A stretch of 64,000 nt of DNA from the NCBI GenBank assembly GCA_963383645.1, contig OY726572.1, forward strand, positions 64,704,738 to 64,768,737, written 5' to 3'. Each line of letters starts with the position of its first letter. Position 1 is the first letter of the stretch. Origin of the DNA: Muscardinus avellanarius. Its lineage: Eukaryota > Chordata > Mammalia > Rodentia > Gliridae. This document shows positions 26,901 through 39,528 of this stretch, in pieces. The notes under the pieces were generated by a model, which saw only the letters and a program-made list of their open reading frames with translations, was not told where the DNA came from and searched no databases. The translations under genes and the position numbers were made by a program.

Positions 26901-29900
26901 GCAATAAATTTAAATTTTGAAACTTTTTTATTTTATAAAGGTAACACTAGATTTTATCAACTTTCCTCCACCCCCTGCTAGGCAAGCACTTTACCAATGA
27001 GCTACACCCTAGCCTAATACATTCTTAGTTTTTTGTTTTGTTTTTGGGGTTGAACCCAGGGGTGTTCTGTCTCTGAGCTACATCCCCAGCCCTTTATTTA
27101 TTTGTTTGTTTTTGAAACAAGGTGTTTCTAAGTTGCTGAGGCTGGCCTTGAACCTGCCATCCCCCGCCTCAGCCTCCCAAATACTGTGATTACAGGTGTG
27201 CACCACTACACCCAGCTACAGTATTAGTTTTATCTGCACCAAGTAAAACTTTTAATCTAGTAATTCGATCTTCTGTTCTTTTTTAATCATAGGTCTTTTT
27301 TCAGTTATTTCTAATTGCCTGTTTTCTATGCAAGTTTATGCCTTATGTATATTTTTAGGCCTCAAGAAATCAATAAGGAAGAACTAGAGGGAAACAGCAT
27401 GAGATGTGGTAGAAAGCTTGCCAAAGATGGTGAAGTAAGTATGGACTGTGGCTCTTGATAACTTAGGCACATTGTTGAGAAACTACGGATAATTGTGCAG
27501 CTTTCTTTACTTGCACATGTTGGCAGTGCTTCAAAATAACAAGTAGGAGAAAATGGCCATAATCATAACACACGTCCACGAGAATGTCCTCGGGTTTTGC
27601 ATCACTGGTTACTACCCCCTTCAAAATATTTTTTGTGGGGGAGGCTGAGACAAGAGGATCATGGGTTCAAGGACAGCTTCAGCTACTTAGTCAGGCTCTG
27701 CAACTTAGTGAGACCTTTTTTCAAAGTAAAGAATAAAAAATAGGGCTGCAGGTATAACTCAAAGGTAGAATTCCCCTAGGTTCCACCCCTAATAACACAA
27801 AATTAAAAACAAAAAAACAAAAAAAAAACACTTTTTTTTTTTAAATTGATACTGGGGATTGAACTCAGGGGCATTCTACATCTGAGCTATACCCCCAGCC
27901 CTATTTTTTATTCTTTATTTTGAAAAAAGGTCTCTCTAAATTGCTCACTATCAGTTTTTCTCTTCTATGGAATTCTCATTTAGCATAACATCCCACCATA
28001 TCACCCATCTTCAACTGTACCTTGACTCCACATTCTCTTCTAGCTACCACTCCATTTCTCTGTACCCCGTTAGGCAAAACTCATTGGGGGGGGATGCTTG
28101 TATTCACTGTATTTTTTCTTTTCTGGTGCCTTTTTTGGGGGGGGGGTACTGGGGATGAAACACAGGGGCTTTCTACCTCCAGGCCACACTCCCAGACCTA
28201 TTTTATATTTGGAAACAGGGTCTCATTGAGTTACTGATAGCCTCACTAAACTGCTGAGTCTGGCTTTGAACCTGCATGTGACCTGGGTTACAAGTGCGCC
28301 TCACCGCACGTGGCTCTGCCTTCTTGAGTCCCCTTCTTCACTTGTCCACCTCCACTGAACCCATGCGGGATCAGTGACCACACCCACGTCGCCCAGCCAA
28401 GGTGTCAGTCTTTCTCTGAAAGTTCTTAGCAGCATCAACACATTTGTCCATTCATGACTCACTGAGAGGCTCTTCACTTCCAGAACCACATGCCCTGCTG
28501 ATTTCCTTACTTCATGGGCTGCTCCTTCTAGTCTGTACTCGATTCTTCCTTACTCAACAAGTGCTGCTCTTCTAGAGGCTCAGTGCCTGAACTTCTCCCT
28601 ATACGTGCTCACTCCTAATTAAGCTTTGTTGGGGGAGTGGTACCGGGCATGGAAACCAGGGCCATTCTACCTTTGAGTTACAACCCCAGCTTTGTATTAT
28701 TTTATTTTTGAAACAGAGCTTCTCTAAATTGCGCAGGCTGTCCTTCAACCTGCAGTCCTCCTGTCTCAGCCTCCCAAGTACTAGGAGTCTTAAGTGTGCA
28801 CTACCACGCCCAGCTCTAAGTGATCTTAATCTAGCCTCATCATGTCACAGCCCATTTGCACACCATGGCTTCTAACCCAAATCCATATAACCTGCTACTC
28901 ATTTGCCCTCTTTTTCGGATGCCTGGTAGCATCTCAGATATAACAGTCCCAAGCAGATCTCCTGAGTTTCATCCCTAAACCTCCTCCTTCCCACGTGTTC
29001 TGCAACCTGCATATGGCCATCCATCTGTCCATGGCATCATTTTGGATTCTTTCTTTCTTTCATACCACTCTTGGTTTCCATATGAAATTTCTCAAGACTC
29101 TGAGCCTTAAATATATTCTTACAGGTCTACCACTAACACCCAAGTTCAAGTCACTCATCTTTCTTGCCTGGGCTGTTAGAGCAGCCTCATAGCTGCTCTT
29201 CAGTTTTGCTTTGTGTTTCTTCTTTACATTTTTTCTTTTTTCTTTCTTTTTTTTTTTTTTTTTTTTTGGCGGGTCTGGGGATGGAACCCAGGGGCATTCA
29301 ACCTCCGAGCTACACCCCCTGCCCTATTTTTTATTCTTTATTTTGAAACCAGGTCTCACTGAGTTGCAGAGGGCCTCACTAAGTAGCTGAGGCTGTCCGC
29401 AAACTGCGATCCTCTGGTCTCAGCCTCCCGAATGCTAGGATTACAAGCGTGCGCCACTACGCCCAGCTACATTTTGTTTCCCATACAACAACCAAAGTAA
29501 TTTTTTTAATGCAATTTATGTTATGTCTCTTCCTCCCATAATATCTTCCATTCACCTCGCACCATACTAATCTCAGCGCATCTTGCCATGGAACACTAGG
29601 TCCCACCTCGACTGCCTTGTGAGCTCATTTCTAGCTTCTGTCCTTGCCACTCACCACCCCAAGCATGGTTTACCTCTGGAACGTTATACTTAACTCTTCT
29701 CTTTCCCATGGTCCTCTTTGCCTAGCTACCTGATCTGAGCCTTCGCCTCTCCTCCTTAGAGAGATTTTCCCTGGGCACTGTGTGTAAATTACAAGCTCCT
29801 GCCTGCAGGCCCCCTCCTCTATGCTGTGACTCCACTGGTCTTCTCTTCCATTCCATTTCATCCTTTCCTCCCACACAAACATATTCACGTAGTAGAATGT

Positions 29901-32308
29901 AAGTCCTACAAAGGCAGAAATTTTGTTTACTACTGTTTCCACAACCTATAGTGATGCTAGCATCTATGTTCAATACATATCATTTAAGTATTGAATTAAA
30001 GCTGGACGTGGTGGCACACACCTGCAATCCTAGTATGTGGGAATCTGTGACAGGAGGATCACAGATTCAAGGACAACCTTAGCAAGTAGTAAGACTTTCA
30101 TCAACCTAGTGAGCCCCTGTTTCAAAATAAAATAAGGCTGGGTATATCTCAGAGGTAGAATACATCTGAGTTCAATCCTCAGTGCCAAAAGAAAAAATAA
30201 ATATTGAATTAATGCTATAATTCAGCTGTCCACCAAACCCTTGAAGCCCTAATTTTACTTTCTTTTATTACATTACCTAATATTCTTTCATTACCTGTTA
30301 ACTTGTACAATAAACAAACTTACAACTTAATGATGGTTTTTTAAATCTAGTTTTATGTTGGTTAGTTAAGGTTGTTTAGAATATTGTTAAGATGGGTTTT
30401 GGTGGATTTTATTTATTTTTTGCAATACGGGGGATGGAACCCAGGGGCATTTTACCTCTGAACTATACCCCTGGCCCTATTTTTTATTCTTTACTTTGAA
30501 ACAGGGGCTCACTGAGTTGCAAAGGTCTCACTAAGTAGTTGAGACTGTCCGCAAACCGTGATCCTCCTGTCTCAGCCTCCCAAATGCTGGGATTACAAGT
30601 GTGCGCCACCATGCCTTGCCGGTTTTAGTGGTTTAACTGCCTCGACTCCTGGTGTCTAACTTATACTTAGGAGTTACAGTGAAGTCCTTATTTATGGTAG
30701 AATTGCATTATGGAGAATATGAAGAAGCAGTACTAGGAAATTAGCTTAAGGAGTTAAGGTAATAAAGACTGCTTTTGTGACTTGGCATATAGCTGTGTGC
30801 AGGAAGCCTTATGGGAAACAGACTAACAAAAAGTAGGATAGCCATGGAAGGAATACTTGGAACAAGTTAGAGAAATAAAAAACAACCTGAATTTTTTATT
30901 TTTGACTTGCTCATGTAACTGAAGTCTCTTTTGTGTCTCTTAGTACTGCTGGCGGTGGACAGGCTTTAACTTCGGCTTTGACCTGCTTGTAACTTACACC
31001 AATCGGTACATCATTTTCAAACGCAATACACTGAATCAGCCGTGTAGTGGATCTGTCAGTTTACAGCCTCGAAGGAGCATAGCGTTTAGGTAGGATGAGT
31101 CCCCACTCTGCTATCCTCACTCCAGAAGAAATATAAGAAATAAAACCATGATATTTTGCACCAAGAATATTAGAACCAGCCGGGCGTGGTGGCGCACACT
31201 TGTAATCCCCGCGCTTGGGAGGCGGAGACAGGAGGATCGCGCAGGTTCGAAGCCAGCCGCTCTGGCGTAAGAGACCCTGTTTCAAAAATATAAAATAGGT
31301 CTGGGAGCGTAGCCTGGAGGTAGAAGGGCTTCCAGGAACCCCAGTACCACCAAAAAAAAAAAAAGAATATTAGAACCTCTATAAGACAGAATATGGGAAG
31401 TGTTAGGAGCTAATAAGGCTTGATTCTTGTAAAATGTATTATTAATAATCAAAATCAAAAGATCTAATGTGTCAAGAGAATGAATAGGCTGGACTATGAA
31501 TGCTAAGGACTGGCACAGACAGACTTGCAGCTATTACCTTGTTGCTGTTCCGAGCACATGTCAAGGTGTTTATCTAGGAGCACATCTGGTATTACCTTTA
31601 AATTTCTGTAGGATTTGATATGTCCAGCCTTGTCTGATACTTCAGCTACAGTCTTTTATTTATTTAGTTTATTTTAAAATCAAATGTTTATATTTACCTT
31701 TTATATAAAAATCCGTTCAAAAGAGATCAAATGTATTTGATGTTAAGAGCTAAAATGGGGTGTTTGAGATATGGCTTAGTGCTTACTAGCACCTACCTGC
31801 AAGTACCTGGGCTCAATCTCCAGCACAAATACACACAAAACTCCACTAAAACTGTAAGCCTCTTGGAAGAAAACACAGGGTAAAACCTTCATAACATTTG
31901 ATTTGGCAGTGATTTCTCTGATATGACACTACAGGCATAGGAAACAACAAAAAAGATAAAGTGGATCTCATCAAAACCGAGAACTTCTTTGCATCAAAGG
32001 ACACTGTCAGCATTAAAAAGGATGCTCATGTAAAAGGAGAAAATATTTGCAAACCATACCTCTGATAGGAGTTAAACAGAATGCATAGAGAGCTCCTAAA
32101 AGTCTACAGTAAAAAAAACTAGATTAAAAAATGAGCAGCTGGGCGAGGTGGTGCACACTTGTAATCCCAGTACTTGGGAGGCTGAGGCAGGAGGATCATC
32201 AGGGCCGGCCTCAGCTACTTAGGCCCTATTTCAAAATAAAGAACAAAAAATAAGGCTGGGGGTGGAGCTCAGAGGTACAACACCCTTGGGTTCAATTCCC
32301 AGTACTGC

Positions 32309-32339
<31 letters not shown>

Positions 32340-32795
32340 AAAAGGCAGTGGTAGAATGCTTGCCTAGCATGCACAAGCCCTGGGTTCAGTCCCCAGCACC
32401 ACACACACATAAAGTAAAACGTCTTTAGAGGAGATATTAAAGAGACTAATAAAACACATAAAAAGATGTGCAGCAGCGTCACTAATCATTTGGGAAATGC
32501 AAACCAAAACCTCTTCAGACTTATTAGAATAGCTAATATCCAAAACAAGGATTGTTAAGGATGTGGAATAACTGGAACCCTGTGCACCGCAGGTAACCAT
32601 GTGAAATGGTACAGCCACCATGGAAAATACTAGGATGGGGCCCAGAGGTAGAACCCTTACCTATCATGTGCAAGGCCCTCACGCCAATCCCTAGCATTAC
32701 TGTGTGTGTGTGTGTGTGTGTGTGAGTGTGAATTCAGGGGCATTCTACCTCTGAGGTACCTTCATGTGCAAGGCCCTCATGCCAATCCCTAGCAC

Positions 32796-32865
<70 letters not shown>

Positions 32866-35800
32866 GGAGGGAGGGAGGGAGGGAGGGAGGGAGGGAGGGA
32901 GAGAATATCCAGGGGCATTCTATCTCTGAACTATATCCCCGGTCCTATTTTTATTTCTTATTTGGAAACAGGGTCTCACTAAGTTGCAGAGGGCCTCACT
33001 AAATTGCTGAAGCTGACTGCAAACTTGCAATCCTTCCTTCTGTGTTGCCTTTCAAGTGCTGGGAATATAAGTGTGCACCATTACACCTTGCTCGAGTCAG
33101 CACTACGTAGTAAAGGATAGAAGCAAACTTTGTGTTCATTGAGAGAGAAATGGATAAAATGTGGTAATGCACATACAACAAAATATTACTGTCTTTAAAA
33201 GAAAATTAAGAAATTAAGCCCATCGTGGTGGCATACACTTAGAATCCCAGTACTTAGAAGGCTGAGACGGGAGGGTTGCAGGTTTGTGGTCAGCCTCAGC
33301 TACTCAGTGAAGTCCTCCCCAACTTAGATCCTGTTTTAAATAAAGAATAAAAAATAGGGCTTGGGTATAGCTCAGAGGTAGAATGATTCTGGGTTCAATG
33401 CCCAATACCTTTAAAAAAAAAAGGAAATTATAATGCTAAATTTGAATGGACCTCAAAAACATATTAAGTGAAATAAGACTGCAACAGAAGGACAAGTACA
33501 ATAGGTACTCATCAGGCACGTAGAGCAGACAAATCCATAGGGAGAGTAGACTGGTGGTTGTCAGGGGAAAGTGAAAATGCGGATTAGTGTTTAATGGGTA
33601 TAGAACATCAGCTGAGGAAGATAAACATGTACTATAGATGGTGGTGGTGATGGTTGTAATAAGACATTATGAATATATTTTTTTTCTCTTTTTTTTGTGG
33701 TACTGGGGGTGAAACTCAGGGGCTTTTCCAGACTTTACTCCCAGACCTATTTTATATTTTATTTGGAAACAGGGTCTCACTAAGTTGCTGAGAGCCTCAC
33801 TAAGTAGCTGAGGCTGGCTTCAAACCTGTGCGATCCTCCTGTCTCAAGCGCAGGGATTGCAAGTGTGTGCCACCAAGCCCGGTTTCATTATGAATATATT
33901 AATGTCACAGAACTGTATGTAAAGATGATTAAGATGAAATAAATTTATAAATTGTCTGTATTTCAGATATGTATATAGCATGGGCTTATAAATCTCAATG
34001 AGATCTGTTTATAGTAAAACTTTCATAAAAGATTTACAGAGAAGTTAGAAATAAATACTAAAACAAGAGAGGCTTTTTAAAAATTAAACTGTGATTACAC
34101 TATCAGATAATCATCTGGTTTTTTTATCCTAGGTTACGTTTGGCTTCTTTTGATAGTAGTGGAAAGCTAATATGCAGTAGAACAACTGGCTATCAAATAC
34201 TTACACTTGAAAAGGATCAGGTATGTTTGATTGCTTTTGTTGTGCCATTATACTTGTGTATTGAATCCTCATTTGAAAATTCTTAAGTAGAATTGACATT
34301 AAAGTTATATTTTTATTTAAAGATTAGTTTGAATGATTTTTAAAAGTAAAGATGAAAGTACCATGTTTACTTCGGTTTAACTTACCTGATCTCACTACCA
34401 ACTGAGTGTCCATCTTTTATCTAGAAAATATGAAGTTTGATATGGAATATTAAATCTAAAATCTGAAATTTTTTGAGCACAAGTGGAAAATCTAACACCA
34501 TGAAACTTTGTTTTATGCACAAAATTACGATTATACAAAATTACATGAGTCTATGTATATAAGGTGTATATGAAACAAATGGATTTGTGTTCAGATATAG
34601 GTCCCATCTCCAAGATACTTCATTGTGTATGTGTAGATATCCCAAAATCTGAAAAAGGAAATATAGATTCTGTAACACTTCTGGTCTCAAGCATTTCAGA
34701 TAAAGGACATTCTGCCTCTAGAAGCATAACGGAAACAACAAACACAATTTGAATGGGGCGGCAAAAAAGGCACAGACAGTTCATTTTGAATATTTAAAAA
34801 TTATCAACCTTAAGTGATTGCTTCATTGTGTACGTAATGTGTTTATTTATACATTAACGACAGACATCTTGAATCCAGTATATCTCCACAGCTCCTGATT
34901 ATTAAGAGAGCATTTTTCTCTAGCACATTAGATTTTTAAAATAATGAACATCTGTACTGTAATATTCTCCAAATTATTTATAAAGGCATTTGTTATTTCA
35001 CATACCTTGTGCATGTAGAAGCTTCAGAATATGATGATGAGCGGGGCTAGGGATTTAGCTCAGTGGATAGCACTTGTTCAGCATGTGCGACACTATGGGG
35101 TTGATCCTCAGCACTACAAAAGAAAGTTGCGATGAGAAAGTAAACTTTTCAGGAAGTAATTAGAGTTTTAAAATATTGCAGAAGTAGCTGCACGTGGTGG
35201 CACACGCTTGTAATCCCAGGACATGGGAGGCTGAGACAGGTGGATCGCAGGTTTACAGTTAATCTCAGCTACTTAGGCCCTCCATAACTTAGTGGGACTC
35301 TGTTTCAAAAGTAAAGAATAAAAAATGGGTCTGAGGGTCTATCTCAGAGGTAAAATGCCCCTAGGTTCCATCCCCAGTACCACAAAAGGGAGGGGGTTGT
35401 AGCTCAAAGGTAAAATGCCCAGCTGGGAATATAGCTCAGTGGTAGAGTGCTTGCGTATCATGTAGGAGGCCCTGGGTTCAATACCTAAAAAAAAGCCTAA
35501 CTAGATATACCATTTAAATAAAGGATTTAGAGCCTTAGATAGTTCATAAATTATGACAAGATAGCAAACAGTTCTCCTCAGACTGAAGAGACCATTGTAG
35601 ACTATCCTTAGCATTGTAAAGAATCTTAGAAAGAATAGTTGCAACCTCACATGCCTTGAATGAGAACTCCTGACCAGCATTCTTAACAGCATGAGCTCGG
35701 AGCAGTGTGGAGGGGGAGTGTCCAGCTCCCTGTGGGACTGTGGGCATGTGTGGTGAAGAGCCAGGGCAAGGGAAGACAGCTCAGGGAGAGCCGCCTCAAT

Positions 35801-36764
35801 GGGTAAGACAGAGGCTAGGGACCACAGGGCCGTCCCTGTGGCTTAAAGACAACTGGATGGGATGGGTTGTGGGGGGAGTCTGGGAGGATTTTAATTGGAG
35901 AGCTCTATGTGTGCTTCAGAGGTTGTGGATGTCTGTTGTAGGAAAAATAAGCATGTGTATCACTTAAATATACTGCTGACATTGTTTTCTTCACATGCAT
36001 CTTTTATCCAAAATTGTATTTTACTATTAGCTCTTTTATAACCTGAGTGTGTGTGTGTGTGTGGTACTGGGGATGGAAACCATGGGCCTGGGCCTTCTAC
36101 CTCTGAGCTGCACTCCCAACCCCATTCTTTTTTTTTTTCTTTTTTTTTTCTTTTTTTTTTTCTTTTTTTTTTTTTTCTGGTGGTACTGGAGATGGGCCTT
36201 CTACCTCCAGGCTACACTCCTAGACCTATTTTATATTTTATTTGGAAACAGGGTCTCTTAAGCGGCTGAGGCTGGCTTCGAACCTGCGCGATCCTTCTGT
36301 CTCAGCCTCCCAAGCGTGGGGATTACAAGATTGTGTCACCACGCCCAGCTTATTCTTTTATTTTGAAACAGGATTTCACTAGATTGGTGAGAGTCTATTT
36401 GCTGAGGCTGTCCTTGAACCTGCAATCCTCCTGTCTCAGCCTCCCAAGTACTACTAGAATTACAAGTGTGTGCCACCATGCCTGGCTAACTTTTTTTTTT
36501 TTTTTTTTTTTTTTTTGGTACATTCTACCTCTGAGCTACACGCCCAGCCTTATTTTTTATACTTTATTTTGAAACAGTGTCTCACTAAGTTTCGGAGGGC
36601 CTCACTAAGTAGCTGAGGCTGTCTGAACCATGATCCTCCCGGTGTCAGCCTCCTGCTGGGATTACAAGCCTGCACCACCACACCCAGCTAATATTAATTT
36701 TTATGGTAAAAATGTATATTTTGAATAGACTAGTTCTATTCAATTTAGATTGTTGTTGTTGTTG

Positions 36765-36800
<36 letters not shown>

Positions 36801-39482
36801 GTGCTAAAGATTGAAGCCAGGGGCATTCTACCTCTTAGCTGCACCCCCAGCTCAATTTTATTTATTGTTTGAAAAAGGAGCTTGCTAGGTTGCTGAGGCT
36901 GGCTTCAAACCTGCAATTCTCCTGTCTCAGCCTCCTAAGTACTGGAATTAGAGGTGTGTGCCACCACACCCAGCTAGATGATCCCAGTTTTGTTGGCAAC
37001 TTCCCAGACGGCAGTCAGGAGCCAATCAAATATATACTGCCTTCTATCCCTGAGGCCTGAGCAGGATGGTTGCCTTGGCCCTGCAGAATGTCACAGACCT
37101 TCTTCACAGCCTGCGTGATCTGGTGCTTGCCTGCTTTGACTTCCACAGTGAACACAAGCTTGTTTTCTCTTATTTATGTGGCCTACATTCAGTGTCAGGG
37201 GACCTTGATGCTGGTAATTAAGCCTGGATGAGAGGCCAAATGGGGCCACCTGGCCTGGGCCTACTAGAAGAAATAAGGAGCCCTCCTTTGGAACCCAAAG
37301 CTGGGAGAGCTTAGGTGCAGCAGATGATGAGATAGCAATAACCTTTCTTTTCTTTTCCTTTTCAGTTTGTTATACATTGCTTTTCTTATCAAGAAATTTG
37401 TCTATGATGTTTTTGTTAAGTACATATTATTGTTTGTTCTATAACATATAATGTAAATAATTTTTCTTTTTTTTTTTTTCTTTTTTTTGGTACTGGGGGT
37501 GGAACCCAGAGGCTTTCTACCTCCGGGCTATACTCCCAGACCAATTTTATATTTTATTTGGAAACAGGGTCTCACTAAGTTGCTGAGAGCCTCACTAAGT
37601 AGCTGAGGCTGGCTTCGAACCTGTGTGATCCTCCTGTCTCAGCCTCCCAAGCGCGGGGATTACAAGCGTGCGCCACCACACCCAGCTAATAATTTTTATT
37701 TAATGGATAATATTCTCATTTTTATACATATACTTATACATTTTTCTGGTGTGTGTGTGTGTGTGTGTGTGTGTGTCTCCGCCTCTCCCTGGAGATTGAA
37801 CCCAGCGGCATTCTCTTTCCAAGCTACACCCCCAGCCCTATTTTGTTTTTATTTTTATTTATTTTATTTATTTATTTATTTATTTATTTTGGTGGTACTG
37901 GGGTTTCTGGAAACCCTTTTACCTCCGGGCTACTCTCCCAGACCTATTTTATACTTTTTTATTTGGAAACGGTCTCTTAAGCCAGCACAGCTGGCTTTGA
38001 ACCTGCGCGATCCTATTGTCTTAGCCTCCCAAGCGCGGGGATTACAAGCGTGCACCACCACACCCAGCCGTGTTTTTATTTTTAAAACAGAGTCTTGTAA
38101 GCCAGGCATGATGGCACATGCTTGTAATCCCAGCATTTGGGAGGCTAAGACAGGAGGATTGTGGTTTGTAGACAGCCTCAGCTACTTAGGCCCTTTGCAA
38201 CTCATTGAGACTCTGTTTCAAAATAAAGAATAAAAAGTAGGGCTGGGAGTGTAGCTCAAAGGTAGAATGCCCCTGGGTTCCATCCCAAGTAAGGCAAAGG
38301 GGAAAAAGGTGGGGGAGCATGGTGGCGCACACTTGTAATCCCAGCATTCGGGAGGCTGAGACTGGAGGATCTCAGTTTGTGGACAGCCTTAGCTACTGAG
38401 GCCCTCCGCAACTTAGACCCTGTTTCAGATTAAAGAATTAAAAATAGGGCAGGGGTTGTAGCTCAGAGGTCGAATGACCCTGGGTTCCATCCTCAGACCC
38501 ACAAAAAAAGAAAAAGAAAGAAAAGTGTTTCTAGATTGATGAGAATTTCACTATTTGTTGAAGCTGTCCTTGACTCTGCAATTCTCCTGTCCCCAACCTC
38601 TCAAGTATGTGGACCGCGGACTCCCAGAGAAACTGGGTTCTTTAAAAGTGTATAAGAGGATCAGAGACATGATAATGGCAAAGAGTAATTATATTGCTAG
38701 AGTCCAGATTAAAAAAAAAGGCTGAGAACCTTGAAGGTAGTAGTAGAGATTAAGAAATGTTGATGGGCCCTAGAAATAAAGTGGTGCTGCATTTGACAGA
38801 ATTTATTTCTTAATTGTGTGTGAGCAAAAGCAATCAGAGGTGGTTCCTGGTTTTTTGATGTGGGCAATCTAATTTTTTTTCCTGAGCTTTGAGTTATTGG
38901 AAGAAAAGTGATCCTTATTTAAAGTGTTGGTGATGGTAAAGAGATGATGGATTCACTTCAGGGCATATTTAATTGCAGGGCATCAAGGTAAAATTTTGAT
39001 AGGCTGCTAGATAAATGGGTTTGGACTTTACAAGAATACTTGGGCTAGAAATAATGAGTAGGCGAGATGACCTGTAGGAAATGTGTAGAGATTATGGCAG
39101 GATGCGGAGGCCTAGGTAGGAACCAGGTATATAAAGGCTGAGACATCAAGAGCCAGGATGTCTCGAGAGGCGAAGCCAGACTGGAGAGTTAAAGCCTAGA
39201 TGGCCCAGAGGGAAGGAAGAGGTAGTAGCTAGTAGAAGAGGGTTTGAATTTGGCTTGCTTTCAGTAGCAAAGTACTTATAGATCCTGGAATTCAGACCTG
39301 TTAAAATAGGACGTGCATGGCCAGGCATGGTGGTTCACACCTGGAACCCCAGTACTTGGGAGGCGGAGACAGGAGGATCATAGGTTTGAGGACCACCTCA
39401 AAGAAACTGTTTGAAAATAAAAAATAAAAAAGGATGGCAGTGTAGCTCAGAGGTATAATGCCCTTGGGTTCAATCCCCAGTA

Positions 39483-39528
<46 letters not shown>

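Larger units (their letters stand above)
27945..29996 (+). mobile_element. LINE L2 element, about 1.4 kb of L2 sequence broken by SINEs
   Basis: Long stretches resemble the L2 (CR1-clade) reverse-transcriptase ORF and 3' end: 27945-28127, 28316-28629, 28817-29240 and 29470-29996. The last part ends with the L2 hallmark of a 'tgtaagtcctacaaaggcag' block and a 'gttcaatacatat' tail. Three antisense SINEs interrupt it. Frames are decayed. Confidence 0.7.
31850..33965 (+). mobile_element. Old LINE-1 remnant cut up by SINEs, IDs and microsatellites
   Basis: L1 ORF2-like pieces in correct order at 31850-32134, 32412-32630, 33093-33217, 33425-33679 and 33886-33965 ('gagaacttctttgcatcaaa', 'gggaaatgcaaaccaaaac', 'ccacattg'-type motifs decayed). 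All frames are broken. Confidence 0.7.
37750..38610 (-). mobile_element. Outer SINE of a four-element cluster
   Basis: Reverse copy in three parts: GT tail and ID half 37750-37850, linker 38073-38099, B1 half 38527-38610. Three SINEs sit in the gaps. Confidence 0.72.

Noticed and set aside
32344..32411. Possible tRNA gene (A and B box-like ID cores, also at 35042 and 35421)
   Set aside because: These are ID SINE copies; no cloverleaf with anticodon stem can be formed convincingly and A-rich tails follow.
35707..35967. 86-codon frame in GMCL1 intron 13
   Set aside because: Low-complexity Gly/Trp-rich translation of G-rich intron; no homologue recognised and no splice context.
37625..38233. 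202-codon open frame
   Set aside because: It runs through three SINE copies and a GT repeat; the peptide is translated SINE sequence (for example '[19 protein letters not shown]').
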